The notes under the pieces are model-generated. The model was not told the DNA's origin. It was given only the letters and a program-made list of their open reading frames with translations, and ran no database searches. DNA of 34,616 bases from NCBI GenBank assembly GCA_025352365.1, contig JANXTO010000103.1:1-34616 (forward strand), in the 5' to 3' direction. Shown one piece after another: positions 1 to 8,713 of this stretch. Origin of the DNA: Undibacterium sp. GTDB taxonomy: Bacteria; Pseudomonadota; Gammaproteobacteria; Burkholderiales; Burkholderiaceae_D. A program made the translations under genes and the position numbers. Each line of letters opens with the position of its first letter. Within the stretch, counting starts at the first letter, position 1.

Positions 1-10
1 AAGTTTCACT

Positions 11-41
11 GCCTGCCTATTTCTGATAGGCAGGCTTTTTT
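11..41 (+). terminator. Rho-independent terminator upstream of rpoA
   Basis: A perfect 10-bp stem (11-20 with 26-35, GCCTGCCTAT paired to ATAGGCAGGC) with a 5-nt loop is followed by six T. It must end a plus-strand gene lying left of the window, presumably rpsD by the usual alpha-operon order, though that gene is not visible. It sits only 60 bp before rpoA, so rpoA needs read-through or a promoter in 42-100, where I see no convincing one. Confidence 0.88.
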
Positions 42-100
42 CTTTAATGCCATCAGCCTTATCGGTGTAACGAGCCGAGGGTATTGAAAAGGACATTGCA

Positions 101-1078
101 ATGCAAAACAATCTGTTGAAGCCACGTATTATTGATGTGGAAATGTTGGGTGCTGGTCATGCAAAAGTGACTATGGAGCCGTTTGAACGTGGCTATGGTC
201 ATACATTGGGTAATTCATTGCGTCGTGTTTTGTTATCCTCTATGGTTGGTTATGCCCCTACTGAGGTAACTATCGCTGGCGTAGTTCATGAATATTCATC
301 TTTGGATGGCGTTCAAGAAGACGTAGTTGATATGTTGTTGAATTTGAAGGGTATCGTATTCAAATTACATAATCGTGATGAAGTTACGCTGACATTAAAG
401 AAGGATACTGAAGGCGCTGTATTGGCTTCTGACATCGATTTGCCGCATGATGTAGAGCTGATTAATCCAGATCACGTTATTGCGAATCTGACTGCCGGTG
501 GCAAGTTAGAGATGCAAATTAAAGTCGAAAAAGGCCGTGGTTACGTGCCAGGTAACGTTCGTCGTTTGTCCGAAGATGCGAATAAAACAATTGGTCGTAT
601 GATTTTGGATGCATCGTTTTCTCCAGTGCGCCGTGTTTCTTACGCAGTAGAGTCAGCTCGTGTTGAGCAGCGTACCGATTTGGATAAGCTGGTCATTAAC
701 ATTGAGACTAACGGTGTGATTACACCTGAAGAAGCGATTCGCCAATCAGCACGCGTATTAGTTGACCAATTGAATGTATTCGCAGCTCTGGAAGGTACCG
801 AAGCTGCTGCTGAAGCGCCATCCCGTGCGCCGGCTGTTGATCCAGTATTGTTACGTCCAGTTGATGATTTGGAATTGACGGTTCGTTCAGCAAATTGCCT
901 GAAAGCAGAAAATATTTATTATATTGGTGATTTGATCCAGCGTAGCGAAAACGAACTGTTGAAGACGCCAAATCTGGGTCGCAAATCTTTGAACGAAATC
1001 AAAGAAGTATTGGCGTCCCGTGGTCTGTCTTTAGGTATGAAGTTGGAAAACTGGCCGCCTGCCGGCTTGGAAAAATAA
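101..1078 (+). CDS. rpoA: DNA-directed RNA polymerase subunit alpha
   Basis: RpoA dimerises to seed assembly of core RNA polymerase, and its C-terminal domain contacts UP elements and activators. The 325-residue product has the family's usual length (E. coli 329). The N-terminal assembly domain (about 1-235) carries the typical stretch [19 protein letters not shown]. An Ala/Pro-rich linker follows at about 236-250, then the C-terminal helix-hairpin-helix domain with [16 protein letters not shown] and [13 protein letters not shown]. The ATG at 101 follows an AAAAGGA ribosome binding site. rplQ follows 178 bp downstream, a longer gap than usual, and a strong terminator lies upstream at 11-41. 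Identification is certain. Confidence 0.99.
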   Translation: MQNNLLKPRIIDVEMLGAGHAKVTMEPFERGYGHTLGNSLRRVLLSSMVGYAPTEVTIAGVVHEYSSLDGVQEDVVDMLLNLKGIVFKLHNRDEVTLTLKKDTEGAVLASDIDLPHDVELINPDHVIANLTAGGKLEMQIKVEKGRGYVPGNVRRLSEDANKTIGRMILDASFSPVRRVSYAVESARVEQRTDLDKLVINIETNGVITPEEAIRQSARVLVDQLNVFAALEGTEAAAEAPSRAPAVDPVLLRPVDDLELTVRSANCLKAENIYYIGDLIQRSENELLKTPNLGRKSLNEIKEVLASRGLSLGMKLENWPPAGLEK

Positions 1079-1256
1079 TTGGTTGTAACGGTAGTGTGGC
1101 AAATGTCTAATTAATACTTTGCCGCGCTGTCGTATTAGTAGATTAACTGTAATAGATAGTTTTTGTAATTTGAAGTGCCAAGCAATTACCGGCCCGCGCT
1201 GCACAATGCAGTGATAGAAGAGCTGGAATTTTTTTAAAAATCTGAAAGGAAATATC

Positions 1257-1652
1257 ATGCGTCATCGTCACGGCTTACGTAAGCTGAATCGTACTTCTTC
1301 CCACCGTTTGGCTATGTTGCGCAACATGACAGTATCGTTGCTGCGCCACGAAGCCATCAAAACAACTTTGCCAAAAGCAAAAGAATTGCGCCGCGTTATT
1401 GAGCCGATTCTGACTTTGGGTAAAACAGATACATTAGCGAACAAGCGTCTGGCGTTTTCTCGTTTGCGCGATCGCGAAATGGTCTTGAAATTGTTTGCTG
1501 AATTAGGCCCACGTTATGCAAATCGTAATGGTGGTTATCTGCGTATTTTGAAAATGGGTTTCCGTGTTGGCGACAACGCGCCCATGGCCTACGTAGAACT
1601 GTTAGATCGTCCAGAAATCACGGACGTAGATGCAGCTCCAACAGCAGAGTAA
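1257..1652 (+). CDS. rplQ: 50S ribosomal protein L17
   Basis: L17 is a large-subunit protein near the exit tunnel. The 131-residue product begins [17 protein letters not shown], diagnostic for bacterial L17, and continues with [12 protein letters not shown] and the conserved [17 protein letters not shown]. The short acidic C-terminal tail ([11 protein letters not shown]) is typical of the slightly extended proteobacterial forms. The start ATG has a good AAAGGA ribosome binding site about 6 nt upstream. It is the last gene of the alpha operon and is closed by a strong terminator at 1677-1702. Confidence 0.99.
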   Translation: MRHRHGLRKLNRTSSHRLAMLRNMTVSLLRHEAIKTTLPKAKELRRVIEPILTLGKTDTLANKRLAFSRLRDREMVLKLFAELGPRYANRNGGYLRILKMGFRVGDNAPMAYVELLDRPEITDVDAAPTAE

Positions 1653-1676
1653 TTTGTTGTTTGCATCAAAATATAG

Positions 1677-1702
1677 AAAGCCAGGCTAAGCCTGGCTTTT
1701 TT
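1677..1702 (+). terminator. Rho-independent terminator after rplQ
   Basis: A perfect 10-bp stem, AAAGCCAGGC (1677-1686) with GCCTGGCTTT (1690-1699), has a 3-nt loop and runs into a T tract. It lies 24 bp after the rplQ stop and ends the ribosomal operon. Confidence 0.9.
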
Positions 1703-2093
1703 TATTCTCTCTATCGATTTGGGCAGGTATTCTAATTGCTTGTTAAAATGCAAGACTAATTTTTATTTTGAGAAATAAAAACGATCGTCTTGCTGGTGAT
1801 TACCCAGTTTTTGATGAGAGAGCGGTAACGCCAAATATTTTGTGTTTATAAATATGAAGGCAGTATCTGTGAACCTCATATCAAAAATACTACTTGGACA
1901 TCGTCAGTATTTGGCACAACAATTATCCATTGTGTTTGGATTTTTGATCAAATTAACCAATGCAGATTGCGATGAGTTATTAGCGATTATTTAAAGATCA
2001 CATCAGCAGGAAATACCGCAAATTATCACCACCTTCAATTGCGCACGAATCACCTGTTTGTGTGCGATGGATCATCCAAGAAATAGGACTTGC
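1703..2093. other. Gene-poor spacer between rplQ and dsbD
   Basis: About 390 bp without a convincing gene. The visible content is an AT-rich inverted repeat at 1750-1793 and one small open frame at 1854-1994 (46 codons, starting MKAVSVNLISKILLGHRQYL). That frame lacks a recognisable ribosome binding site and resembles no family I know. In several betaproteobacteria cutA lies between rplQ and dsbD; I see no CutA-like motif here. Promoter elements for dsbD are not clear. Confidence 0.6.
1750..1793. repeat. Imperfect AT-rich inverted repeat (44 bp)
   Basis: Two nested stems are visible: GCAAGAC (1750-1756) with GTCTTGC (1787-1793), and TTTTTATTT (1760-1768) with AAATAAAAA (1773-1781) around a TGAG loop. 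The stems are separated by 3 and 5 unpaired bases. It has no T tract after the outer arm, so it is not a canonical terminator on either strand. It may be an operator, an RNA hairpin or a relic of a mobile repeat. Confidence 0.5.
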
Positions 2094-3887
2094 ATGAAGA
2101 TTCAATATTCCAACGAGAAGAACACGTTTAATCGCTATTTTAATCAGTTACGTATTCAATTTGCTTATGTTGCAGCGATGATATTGCTTTGCTTTGGTTT
2201 TTCATCTGTTGCGATTGCGGATGAATTTTTAGATCCCCAAGTCGCCTTCAAAGTCAGCGGTAAAATGATTGAGCCTGGCGTAGCAGAAATCAACTTCAAC
2301 ATTGCTGATGGATATTACTTGTACCGCGAACGCTTCAAGTTTGCTTCGGAGGATGCAAAGCTGGGCGATATCGTGATACCTAAAGGTAAAGTTAAGTTTG
2401 ATGAGACCTTTCAAAAAGAGGTTGAAACTTATCGTCATAGCTTAGTCGTCAAAGTTCCCGTACAAGCTTCCGGTGACTTTACGCTCAAAGTCACGAGCCA
2501 AGGTTGTGCTGACCAAGGTCTATGTTATCCACCGCAAGAGGCTTTAATTAAGTTGTCGATCGCCGATGCTCCGGCCAAACTGGACGTCGTAAATACTACA
2601 GCTGATCATAGCGATGATACTGAAATCCACAGCATTAGTGCAGCGCTAAAAAGTGGCAAGCTGATCGTTATCCTTCCTTTATTTTTATTACTTGGGCTTG
2701 GTCTCTCATTTACGCCTTGCGTACTGCCGATGGTGCCAATTTTGTCGTTCATTATTGTCGGCGAGGGCACCTCAGTCCGCCGCAGCCGTGGCTTTTTGCT
2801 GTCCTTAGTGTATTCATTGGGGATGGCTCTGGTTTACACCGCATTAGGTATTGGTGCTGGTTTGGTAGGTGAAGGTCTTGCGGCAACACTGCAGAATCCT
2901 TGGGTGCTGGGTACGTTTGCATTGCTGATGGTAGTTTTGTCTTTGTCGATGTTTGGGGTTTATCAATTGCAAGTGCCGGCGGCTTTGCAAACTAAGCTCA
3001 CCGTAGCTTCTGAAGGCCAGCGTAACGGTAAGTTATTCGGTGTATTCGTTATGGGGGCAATTTCTGCATTGATCGTTGGTCCTTGTGTGGCTGCGCCGCT
3101 GGCAGGTGCCTTGGTTTATATTAGTCAGACCCGCGACGTCGTGGTGGGCGGTTCTGCTCTGTTTGCAATGGCAATTGGCATGAGTGTCCCGCTATTGCTG
3201 GTTGGCTTATCTGCAGGTAGTTTATTGCCACGTGCGGGTGCGTGGATGGAAAGCATCAAACGGTTCTTTGGTGTGCTGATGCTGGCGATGGCGTTGTGGA
3301 TGGTTTCGCCTGTGATCCCAGTATGGGTGCAGATGATTGCGTGGGCGGTGCTGTTGCTTGGCTATGCAATTTTCTTATTGTTCTTGCACAACGGTAATTT
3401 GTATTCCAAAGTATTTGCTGTGATCTTTGCTGTTCTGGGGCTGATTCAGTTGGTTGGGGTGCTCACAGGTGGTCGTGACGTATTTGCGCCATTGTCGCAT
3501 TTGACCGGTAGTGAAAAGCATGGCGTGACTTTCACCCGTGTGCGCTCTGTCGCAGAATTAGATGCTGCTTTGGCGCAATCAAAAGGTAAAGCGGCGCTAT
3601 TAGATTTTTATGCTGAATGGTGCGTCTCTTGTAAAGAGATGGAGAAATTGACTTTCACCGATGATAAAGTGAAAGAGAAAATGGACCAGATGTTATTACT
3701 GCAAGTCGATGTCACCGCCAATAATGCGGATGACAAAGCATTACTGAAACGCTTTGGTTTGTTTGGTCCACCTGGGATTATTTTCTTTAATCAGCGCGGA
3801 GAAGAAATTACTGGTGGTCGTGTGATTGGTTACCAGAATGCCGAGAAATTTCTAAAGTCGATTACTGCTTTTGAAGCATCGCGTTAA
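2094..3887 (+). CDS. dsbD: Thiol:disulfide interchange protein DsbD
   Basis: DsbD carries electrons from cytosolic thioredoxin across the inner membrane to periplasmic DsbC/DsbG and cytochrome maturation proteins. The start at 2094 follows an AGGA 5 nt upstream; an open extension to a TTG at 2058 has no such signal. The 597-residue product has a signal peptide (about 1-42, ending SSVAIA), a periplasmic nDsbD domain with its cysteine pair at 138 and 144 (QGCADQGLCYPP), a roughly eight-helix core with the two buried cysteines in FTPCVLPMVP and GPCVAAPLAG, and a C-terminal thioredoxin-like domain with CxxC at 510-513 (EWCVSCKEME). All six redox cysteines are present. The peroxiredoxin gene follows 134 bp downstream. 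Confidence 0.97.
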   Translation: MKIQYSNEKNTFNRYFNQLRIQFAYVAAMILLCFGFSSVAIADEFLDPQVAFKVSGKMIEPGVAEINFNIADGYYLYRERFKFASEDAKLGDIVIPKGKVKFDETFQKEVETYRHSLVVKVPVQASGDFTLKVTSQGCADQGLCYPPQEALIKLSIADAPAKLDVVNTTADHSDDTEIHSISAALKSGKLIVILPLFLLLGLGLSFTPCVLPMVPILSFIIVGEGTSVRRSRGFLLSLVYSLGMALVYTALGIGAGLVGEGLAATLQNPWVLGTFALLMVVLSLSMFGVYQLQVPAALQTKLTVASEGQRNGKLFGVFVMGAISALIVGPCVAAPLAGALVYISQTRDVVVGGSALFAMAIGMSVPLLLVGLSAGSLLPRAGAWMESIKRFFGVLMLAMALWMVSPVIPVWVQMIAWAVLLLGYAIFLLFLHNGNLYSKVFAVIFAVLGLIQLVGVLTGGRDVFAPLSHLTGSEKHGVTFTRVRSVAELDAALAQSKGKAALLDFYAEWCVSCKEMEKLTFTDDKVKEKMDQMLLLQVDVTANNADDKALLKRFGLFGPPGIIFFNQRGEEITGGRVIGYQNAEKFLKSITAFEASR

Positions 3888-3992
3888 GTCTTTAGAGCAA
3901 AGTAATGCGTTTGAATAACGTCGATATAACAGCTGAGATATAAGCAAGCAACTACTCTGTCCTTGAAACGGGAGCGTACAAGTTCTATAGTC

Positions 3993-4010
3993 TTTAACTT
4001 AACAGTTAAA
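3993..4010. promoter_or_regulatory. Palindrome directly before the peroxiredoxin gene
   Basis: TTTAACT (3993-3999) and AGTTAAA (4004-4010) form a perfect 7-bp inverted repeat around TAAC, ending two bases before the GGAG ribosome binding site. It could be a regulator half-site pair or a hairpin limiting ribosome access. It does not match an OxyR-type spaced site that I can recognise, so its role is unassigned. Confidence 0.4.
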
Positions 4011-4021
4011 TGGAGAATGAA

Positions 4022-4660
4022 ATGACTTTACGTTTAGGTGATACCGCTCCTGATTTTGAACAAGATTCTTCGATAGGGAAATTGAATTTCCATGCCTGGG
4101 CAGGTGATTCTTGGGTGGTACTTTTTTCACACCCTGCCGATTTTACCCCGGTCTGCACTACCGAACTAGGACTAACCGCCAAGCTGAAGCCCGAGTTTGA
4201 TAAGCGCAACGTAAAAGCGATTGCGTTATCAGTAGATGGCGCAGAATCTCATTTGAAATGGATCAAGGATATTGAAGAGACGCAAAAGACGGTCGTCGGC
4301 TTTCCTATCGTTGCCGATGCGGATCGCAAAGTTGCGGCGCTGTATGACATGATTCATCCGAATCAATCTGAAACGGTTACAGTACGCTCGTTGTTTGTCA
4401 TCGATCCTAAGAAAAAAGTTCGTCTGATCATCACTTATCCGCTGACGACGGGTCGCAACTTTGACGAAGTTTTGCGTGTAATTGATGCCTTGCAATTGAC
4501 GGATGGCTATACCGTAGCAACGCCTGGTAATTGGCGTGACGGTGATGATGTCATCATCCCTTTATCGATTAAAGATGAAGAAGTGATTAAGCAAAAATAT
4601 CCAAAAGGATATACATCGCCAGTGCCGTATTTACGGATTACGCCGCAGCCGAATAAGTGA
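4022..4660 (+). CDS. 1-Cys peroxiredoxin (Prx6/LsfA family)
   Basis: This thiol peroxidase reduces H2O2 and organic hydroperoxides. The start at 4022 is preferred over the in-frame ATG at 4010 because GGAG at 4012-4015 is correctly spaced for it. The 212-residue product has an N-terminal thioredoxin-fold domain with the peroxidatic motif PADFTPVCTTE (Cys45). There is no second cysteine anywhere, which places it in the 1-Cys class. The C-terminal extension (VATPGNWRDGDDVIIP, then PKGYTSPVPYLR) is characteristic of the Prx6/LsfA branch. The reductant is not predictable from sequence. It is closed by a strong terminator. Confidence 0.93.
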   Translation: MTLRLGDTAPDFEQDSSIGKLNFHAWAGDSWVVLFSHPADFTPVCTTELGLTAKLKPEFDKRNVKAIALSVDGAESHLKWIKDIEETQKTVVGFPIVADADRKVAALYDMIHPNQSETVTVRSLFVIDPKKKVRLIITYPLTTGRNFDEVLRVIDALQLTDGYTVATPGNWRDGDDVIIPLSIKDEEVIKQKYPKGYTSPVPYLRITPQPNK

Positions 4661-4680
4661 TTGTGTCGATACTCTCAACG

Positions 4681-4710
4681 AAAATGCCCCGAAATTGCGG
4701 GGCATTTTTT
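4681..4710 (+). terminator. Rho-independent terminator after the peroxiredoxin gene
   Basis: An 11-bp perfect stem, AAAATGCCCCG (4681-4691) with CGGGGCATTTT (4698-4708), has a 6-nt loop and a T run. The A tract on the 5' side makes it potentially bidirectional, so it may also end the convergent sbcB transcript. Confidence 0.9.
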
Positions 4711-4735
4711 ATTGTGGTTTGCGCTGATAGCGCTA

Positions 4736-6184
4736 CTATCTTACTGGCACAACCATCTCCGCGTAATCGTATAAGGAACCCAGAATTTCTTCATCATTTT
4801 CACTAGCAGTGTCGGACAACTGATCAATCTGATTGAAAAAATCATCCACCGTCCGTGCTTTGCCAGCACCGTCTAACATACGGGCGATGCGGTGTTCTTC
4901 CCACTGTGCTTGTTCAGCTTCGCTTAAGCTATCCGGGAAGTTGCGGGCGCGATAACGAAATACTAATTCTGCCAAACGACTATCTTGAAAATTAGGATGT
5001 GTCTTCGCGAGTTGTGCAGGACTCATACTACGTAGTTCATTCAGCAGGCGCCTGTCACCCGCGCCTATGAATCCGCCATAAAGATCCTCATCAACATCCG
5101 CCGCCTCGTGCTGTGGGTGTGAATAGACTTGCTCCCACAGCGTACGCATGGTATCAGCTTGATCTGCCATTAACGTAGCCGCTTTTTGTGCATGCTGGTG
5201 GACTTGCGTCAGATCGATTTGCCAGCGCTCTGCCATTGGCGCGGGTAAAGTTTTTAAGTTGCCGATCACGATGGGGGATTTGTTCAGATGAATTGTCTTG
5301 ACTGGCAAGCGTGTGACGCCCTCAGGCAGATCGTCAGTTTTGCTGAACATGCGTAGTTGTATGCTGGCTGCATCGAGCGTCGCCAATTCAGACGGATCAT
5401 GCGCCAGATCCCAGGCGATCACTTCATTTTTATTTTCGGGATGGATCGCTAACGGCCACATCACAGCAAGGCAACCGCGTTCGGTAGGAAACATGCCGGA
5501 TACGTGCAGAAAAGGTTTGCCTAGCAGCGGTATGCCGATCTCACTCGCTGCTTTTTCTTTTTTATGCAGCGCCAGACAAAACTCAAATAACTTAGGCTGA
5601 TGCTGGCGCACCAGGCGGGCGAGGGCGATGGTTGCGCGCACATCGGATAAGGCGTCATGCGCTGATTCATGCGCAATCCCATTCGCAGCGGTCAGGTGTT
5701 CTAAACGGAAACTCGGCTTGCCATCGTCATTGGTCGGCCAGTGTATGCCCTCTGGTCGCAGCGCATAGGTCGTACGCAGCATGTCCATAATGTCCCAGCG
5801 CCCGCACTGGTTTTGCCATTCGCGCGCGTAAGGATCGATCAGATTGCGCCAGAACATAAAGCGCGTGATCTCGTCATCAAAACGGATCGTGTTATAGCCA
5901 ACACCGATGGTGCCAGTTTGCGCGAGTTCTGCCTCTATTTTTGCTGCAAACTCGTATTCAGGGATGCCGCGCTCCAGACAGGTTTGCGGCGTGATATGAG
6001 TGATCAGACAGGACTGCGGGTCAGGCAAAAAATCATTCGCTGGCTGGCAGTACCACATCATGGGCTGGCTAATTTCATTTAACTCAGCATCGGTCCGGAT
6101 TGCGGCAAACTGGGCGGGACGATCACGCCTTGCTTGCGCGCCAAAGGTTTCGTAATCGTGCCAGAGGAAGGTGGTTTCTTGCAT
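4736..6184 (-). CDS. sbcB: Exodeoxyribonuclease I
   Basis: ExoI degrades single-stranded DNA 3' to 5' and acts in recombination and mismatch repair. The 482-residue product (E. coli 475) opens with the DEDDh exonuclease motif I, WHDYETFG (Asp10, Glu12), followed by NTIRFDDEITRFMFWRN and the third motif HDALSDVRATIALARL. The central SH3-like and C-terminal helical regions of the SbcB family follow (LPAPMAERWQIDL, FRYRARNFPDSL, EEILGSLYDYAEMVV). The ribosome binding site before the ATG is weak. It is the last gene of a leftward series and lies 142 bp after corA, with an intergenic repeat between them, so it may have its own promoter. Confidence 0.97.
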   Translation of the reverse strand: MQETTFLWHDYETFGAQARRDRPAQFAAIRTDAELNEISQPMMWYCQPANDFLPDPQSCLITHITPQTCLERGIPEYEFAAKIEAELAQTGTIGVGYNTIRFDDEITRFMFWRNLIDPYAREWQNQCGRWDIMDMLRTTYALRPEGIHWPTNDDGKPSFRLEHLTAANGIAHESAHDALSDVRATIALARLVRQHQPKLFEFCLALHKKEKAASEIGIPLLGKPFLHVSGMFPTERGCLAVMWPLAIHPENKNEVIAWDLAHDPSELATLDAASIQLRMFSKTDDLPEGVTRLPVKTIHLNKSPIVIGNLKTLPAPMAERWQIDLTQVHQHAQKAATLMADQADTMRTLWEQVYSHPQHEAADVDEDLYGGFIGAGDRRLLNELRSMSPAQLAKTHPNFQDSRLAELVFRYRARNFPDSLSEAEQAQWEEHRIARMLDGAGKARTVDDFFNQIDQLSDTASENDEEILGSLYDYAEMVVPVR

Positions 6185-6231
6185 TGGTCGCTTTTATCAG
6201 TACAAAAAATGTGAACAAAATTTAAGAATAA

Positions 6232-6305
6232 GGGGAGTATATTTTATTGTTCAGAGAAAGTATGGACAATAGAGCATATTATTGGCGTACACCTACCCAG
6301 TATAT
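6232..6305 (+). repeat. Intergenic palindromic repeat, copy A
   Basis: A 74-bp element runs from GGGGAGTAT (6232-6240) to CCCAGTATAT (6296-6305). Its core is an inverted repeat, ATTGTTCA (6246-6253) and TGGACAAT (6263-6270), around a 9-nt loop. Copies B (17891-17965) and C (32583-32661) share the core arms, the 9-nt loop and the GGGGAGTAT module. Read as its reverse complement, copy A aligns with copy B through GCCAA-TAATAT, ATTGTCCA and AAAATATACTC. It lies just after corA. Confidence 0.65.
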
Positions 6306-6326
6306 AGCTATAGAACGCCAATTGGA

Positions 6327-7439
6327 TTAATCTCGCCGTTTGCTGGCTTTGTCTTCCAGATAGCGCTGGCTACGGAAATACAGCAATAAAATAATCACAA
6401 TCGCTAGCATCATACCCATAGTGATCCAGAATCCTGCAGCATGTTTCAGCAAAGGCATCTCAACAAAGTTCATCCCAAAAATGCCGGTGATTAAGGTCAA
6501 CGGCATAAACAAGGCGGTGATGACGGTCAGCGTGCGCATGATTTCGCTGGTGCGGTGGGCCATTGCAGAGAAGTGGATTTGCACTGCTGACTCTAAAGAT
6601 GCCTCCAGCCGCCGCGCATGGTTCAGAACACGGCTGATGTGTTCCATCACGTCGTTGGTGCGCACCAGTAGCAAATCTTTGGCGCGACCGTCGCCACTAT
6701 CGCTGCCGTCATGCGTATCTACAATGTGATCGCGCAGCTCTTGTAAGGCGTCACGCTGCTCCTCGCACAGGCTGTCGAGTTTGCGCAATTCAATACGGGA
6801 ATCCAGCAACGCAAACCAATTTTTAAAAGGCCTACGCGGATCGAGCAAGGCATGTTGCCAGCGGTCAAGCTGCTGTGTCAGCGGTTGACGCAGTTCCAGA
6901 TATTGATCAACCATCGCATTGAGTATGCGCAGCATTAAATCTTCTGGCGAGCAAGGCAGGCGGCTGGAGTGACCATTACCTTCTGCCTTATGTTTGTAAT
7001 TGAGCAAACGGCTACGGGCATTGTCGATGGTGCGACTTTTGACTGAGCGCACGGTGACTAAAGCATTCCCCATCAAGAAAAACGATACCGGCACCGTCAA
7101 TAGCTTGTTGAGTACAGCAGGGATTTTGCGCTTTTGAATCTCGTTTGTTTCTGCATTAGAGATTACCGCTGCTTCACCATTGAGTGCAAGTTTACGGAAT
7201 ACCACCATCTCATAATCTTGTGTCGCATCGAAGTAGGACGGATGCGTCAAGTTGACAGCGTCTTTTAAATGCAAATCATAAATTTGCGTGCCGGTGATGC
7301 GAGTGACTTCTTCGCGCCAGGCTTCGGGATCAAGGTTCACTTCATCATGCGTCGCATCTAGCCAGACAAATCCTGTCGGCTTATTGGAGACATCAGGATT
7401 AAGTAAAACTTGCGTGTCATTGATGTGAAAAATATCCAT
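6327..7439 (-). CDS. corA: CorA-family magnesium/divalent cation transporter
   Basis: CorA proteins form pentameric inner-membrane channels importing Mg2+ (or, in the ZntB branch, exchanging Zn2+). The 370-residue product has a large soluble N-terminal domain, the long stalk helix (about 240-300, MEHISRVLNHARRLEASLES) and two C-terminal transmembrane segments. The signature GMN is at 322-324 (ITGIFGMNFVEMPLL). The Lys/Arg-rich C terminus is typical. The gene starts 8 bp after the stop of the AGMO-like gene, so the two are probably cotranscribed with yhhN and hemB. Its own ribosome binding site is poor, which suggests translational coupling. Substrate choice between Mg2+ and other metals cannot be read from sequence. 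Confidence 0.93.
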   Translation of the reverse strand: MDIFHINDTQVLLNPDVSNKPTGFVWLDATHDEVNLDPEAWREEVTRITGTQIYDLHLKDAVNLTHPSYFDATQDYEMVVFRKLALNGEAAVISNAETNEIQKRKIPAVLNKLLTVPVSFFLMGNALVTVRSVKSRTIDNARSRLLNYKHKAEGNGHSSRLPCSPEDLMLRILNAMVDQYLELRQPLTQQLDRWQHALLDPRRPFKNWFALLDSRIELRKLDSLCEEQRDALQELRDHIVDTHDGSDSGDGRAKDLLLVRTNDVMEHISRVLNHARRLEASLESAVQIHFSAMAHRTSEIMRTLTVITALFMPLTLITGIFGMNFVEMPLLKHAAGFWITMGMMLAIVIILLLYFRSQRYLEDKASKRRD

Positions 7440-7447
7440 ACGAATGA

Positions 7448-8671
7448 TTACTTTTTAAAAATCAGCCACAGCGCGGCAAGTGAAATAATACAGGTCGATG
7501 CTATCGTTATTTGCGCAATGAAAGTTAAGCTGACAAGCGCAAACCAAGTACCGCCAATGAGTACCATCAGTAGCGTTACCAGAAGGCGAACCGCTTCCAG
7601 TTTGACATAGAGTTTTTGCCGCTCCATTAAACCACCAACGATCCATAATCCAGCGACCAGCCAGATCGCATACGGTAGCAAGCTACTAAATGCTGTGTTG
7701 GGAGCAATCGTCAAAAAATGCGTACCTGCTTGCAGCGTAATAACAAACTGCACAAGGCAATACCACATCTTTGCGCCAGTCAACGGCGGGTTAAATTCGG
7801 GGCGTTGCAGGTCGAATGATTTGGAAGGTGATGTTGCGACAATATCGGCGGGACGCCAGCCGGGTGGCATAAACCAGATGCGACATTTATCCCACCAATT
7901 TTGTGTATGCCACGCATCTGAGGCAACGGCTTTGTACACCTCTACATTTGCCCATAAAGGATTCCAGCTACGCAGCGGGCTACGGGTACCAAAGACGACA
8001 GGATGTGCATCTTGTTCTTCAATAAAAGTACCGAACAAGCGATCCCATAAAATTAAAATACCACCATAGTTTTTATCCAGATACAGATCATTCACGCCGT
8101 GATGCACGCGGTGATTGGATGGTGACACGAACACTCGATCAAACCAGCCCATCTTATCGATTTGCTCGGTATGTATCCAAAATTGGTATAACAAATCGAT
8201 CAGCGCAATGATGATAAATACATGAACCGGAAAACCGAGCACAGCCATCGGCAAATAAAAAATCCAGCCAAATAAAGCACCACTACTGGTTTGCCGCAGC
8301 GCGGTCGTCAGGTTATAGGATTCACTTTGATGGTGTACCACATGTGCTGCCCAGAGTAGATTGGTTTCGTGTCCCATTCTGTGTAGCCAGTAGTACAAAA
8401 AATCATACAGTAGCAGGCCAGAAACCCACACCCATACACTGTTATCGGATAAGTCAAAAAGTGCAAAATGTTGCGCTACCCAGGCATAAATGCCGATTGC
8501 CAGGACTTTTAAAAACACACCGATGATTTGGCTCATCACGCCCAGACTCAGACTATTGATCGCATCATTAATACGGTACAGGTGTCGTTGTCGGCGCCGT
8601 GCGACGATAAATTCAATTGCGATTAGCAAGAAAAAAACAGGACTCGCAAAGGTAATGATTTTTTCTTGCAT
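7448..8671 (-). CDS. Alkylglycerol monooxygenase-like membrane fatty acid hydroxylase
   Basis: This is a di-iron membrane oxygenase of the sterol desaturase/fatty acid hydroxylase superfamily. The three histidine boxes are intact: HRMGH (97-101), HVVHH (110-114) and HRVHH (187-191). Surrounding residues (SESYNLTTALRQ, LLYQFWIHTE, then DKNYGG and WDRLFGTF) match my recollection of eukaryotic alkylglycerol monooxygenase (TMEM195), which cleaves the ether bond of glyceryl ethers using tetrahydrobiopterin. At 407 residues with several transmembrane helices, including a C-terminal group of four or so, it has about the size of AGMO (about 445). It sits 42 bp after a YhhN/lysoplasmalogenase-like gene and 8 bp before corA. 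Membership of the superfamily is certain; the ether-lipid substrate is inferred. Confidence 0.85.
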   Translation of the reverse strand: MQEKIITFASPVFFLLIAIEFIVARRRQRHLYRINDAINSLSLGVMSQIIGVFLKVLAIGIYAWVAQHFALFDLSDNSVWVWVSGLLLYDFLYYWLHRMGHETNLLWAAHVVHHQSESYNLTTALRQTSSGALFGWIFYLPMAVLGFPVHVFIIIALIDLLYQFWIHTEQIDKMGWFDRVFVSPSNHRVHHGVNDLYLDKNYGGILILWDRLFGTFIEEQDAHPVVFGTRSPLRSWNPLWANVEVYKAVASDAWHTQNWWDKCRIWFMPPGWRPADIVATSPSKSFDLQRPEFNPPLTGAKMWYCLVQFVITLQAGTHFLTIAPNTAFSSLLPYAIWLVAGLWIVGGLMERQKLYVKLEAVRLLVTLLMVLIGGTWFALVSLTFIAQITIASTCIISLAALWLIFKK

Positions 8672-8713
8672 GATGGTAGGTAGTTGGCAGGTAGTTTTAG
8701 TTTGATGCAGGAT

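Noticed and set aside
2084-2097. TAGGACTT word at the dsbD ribosome binding site resembling the ends of the MITE-like element
   Set aside because: Only eight bases match before it diverges, and the segment is explained by the AGGA ribosome binding site; no paired inverted end is nearby.
4229-6082. Opposite-strand open frames over the peroxiredoxin and sbcB genes
   Set aside because: They lie entirely within well-identified genes in other frames and show no recognisable protein features.
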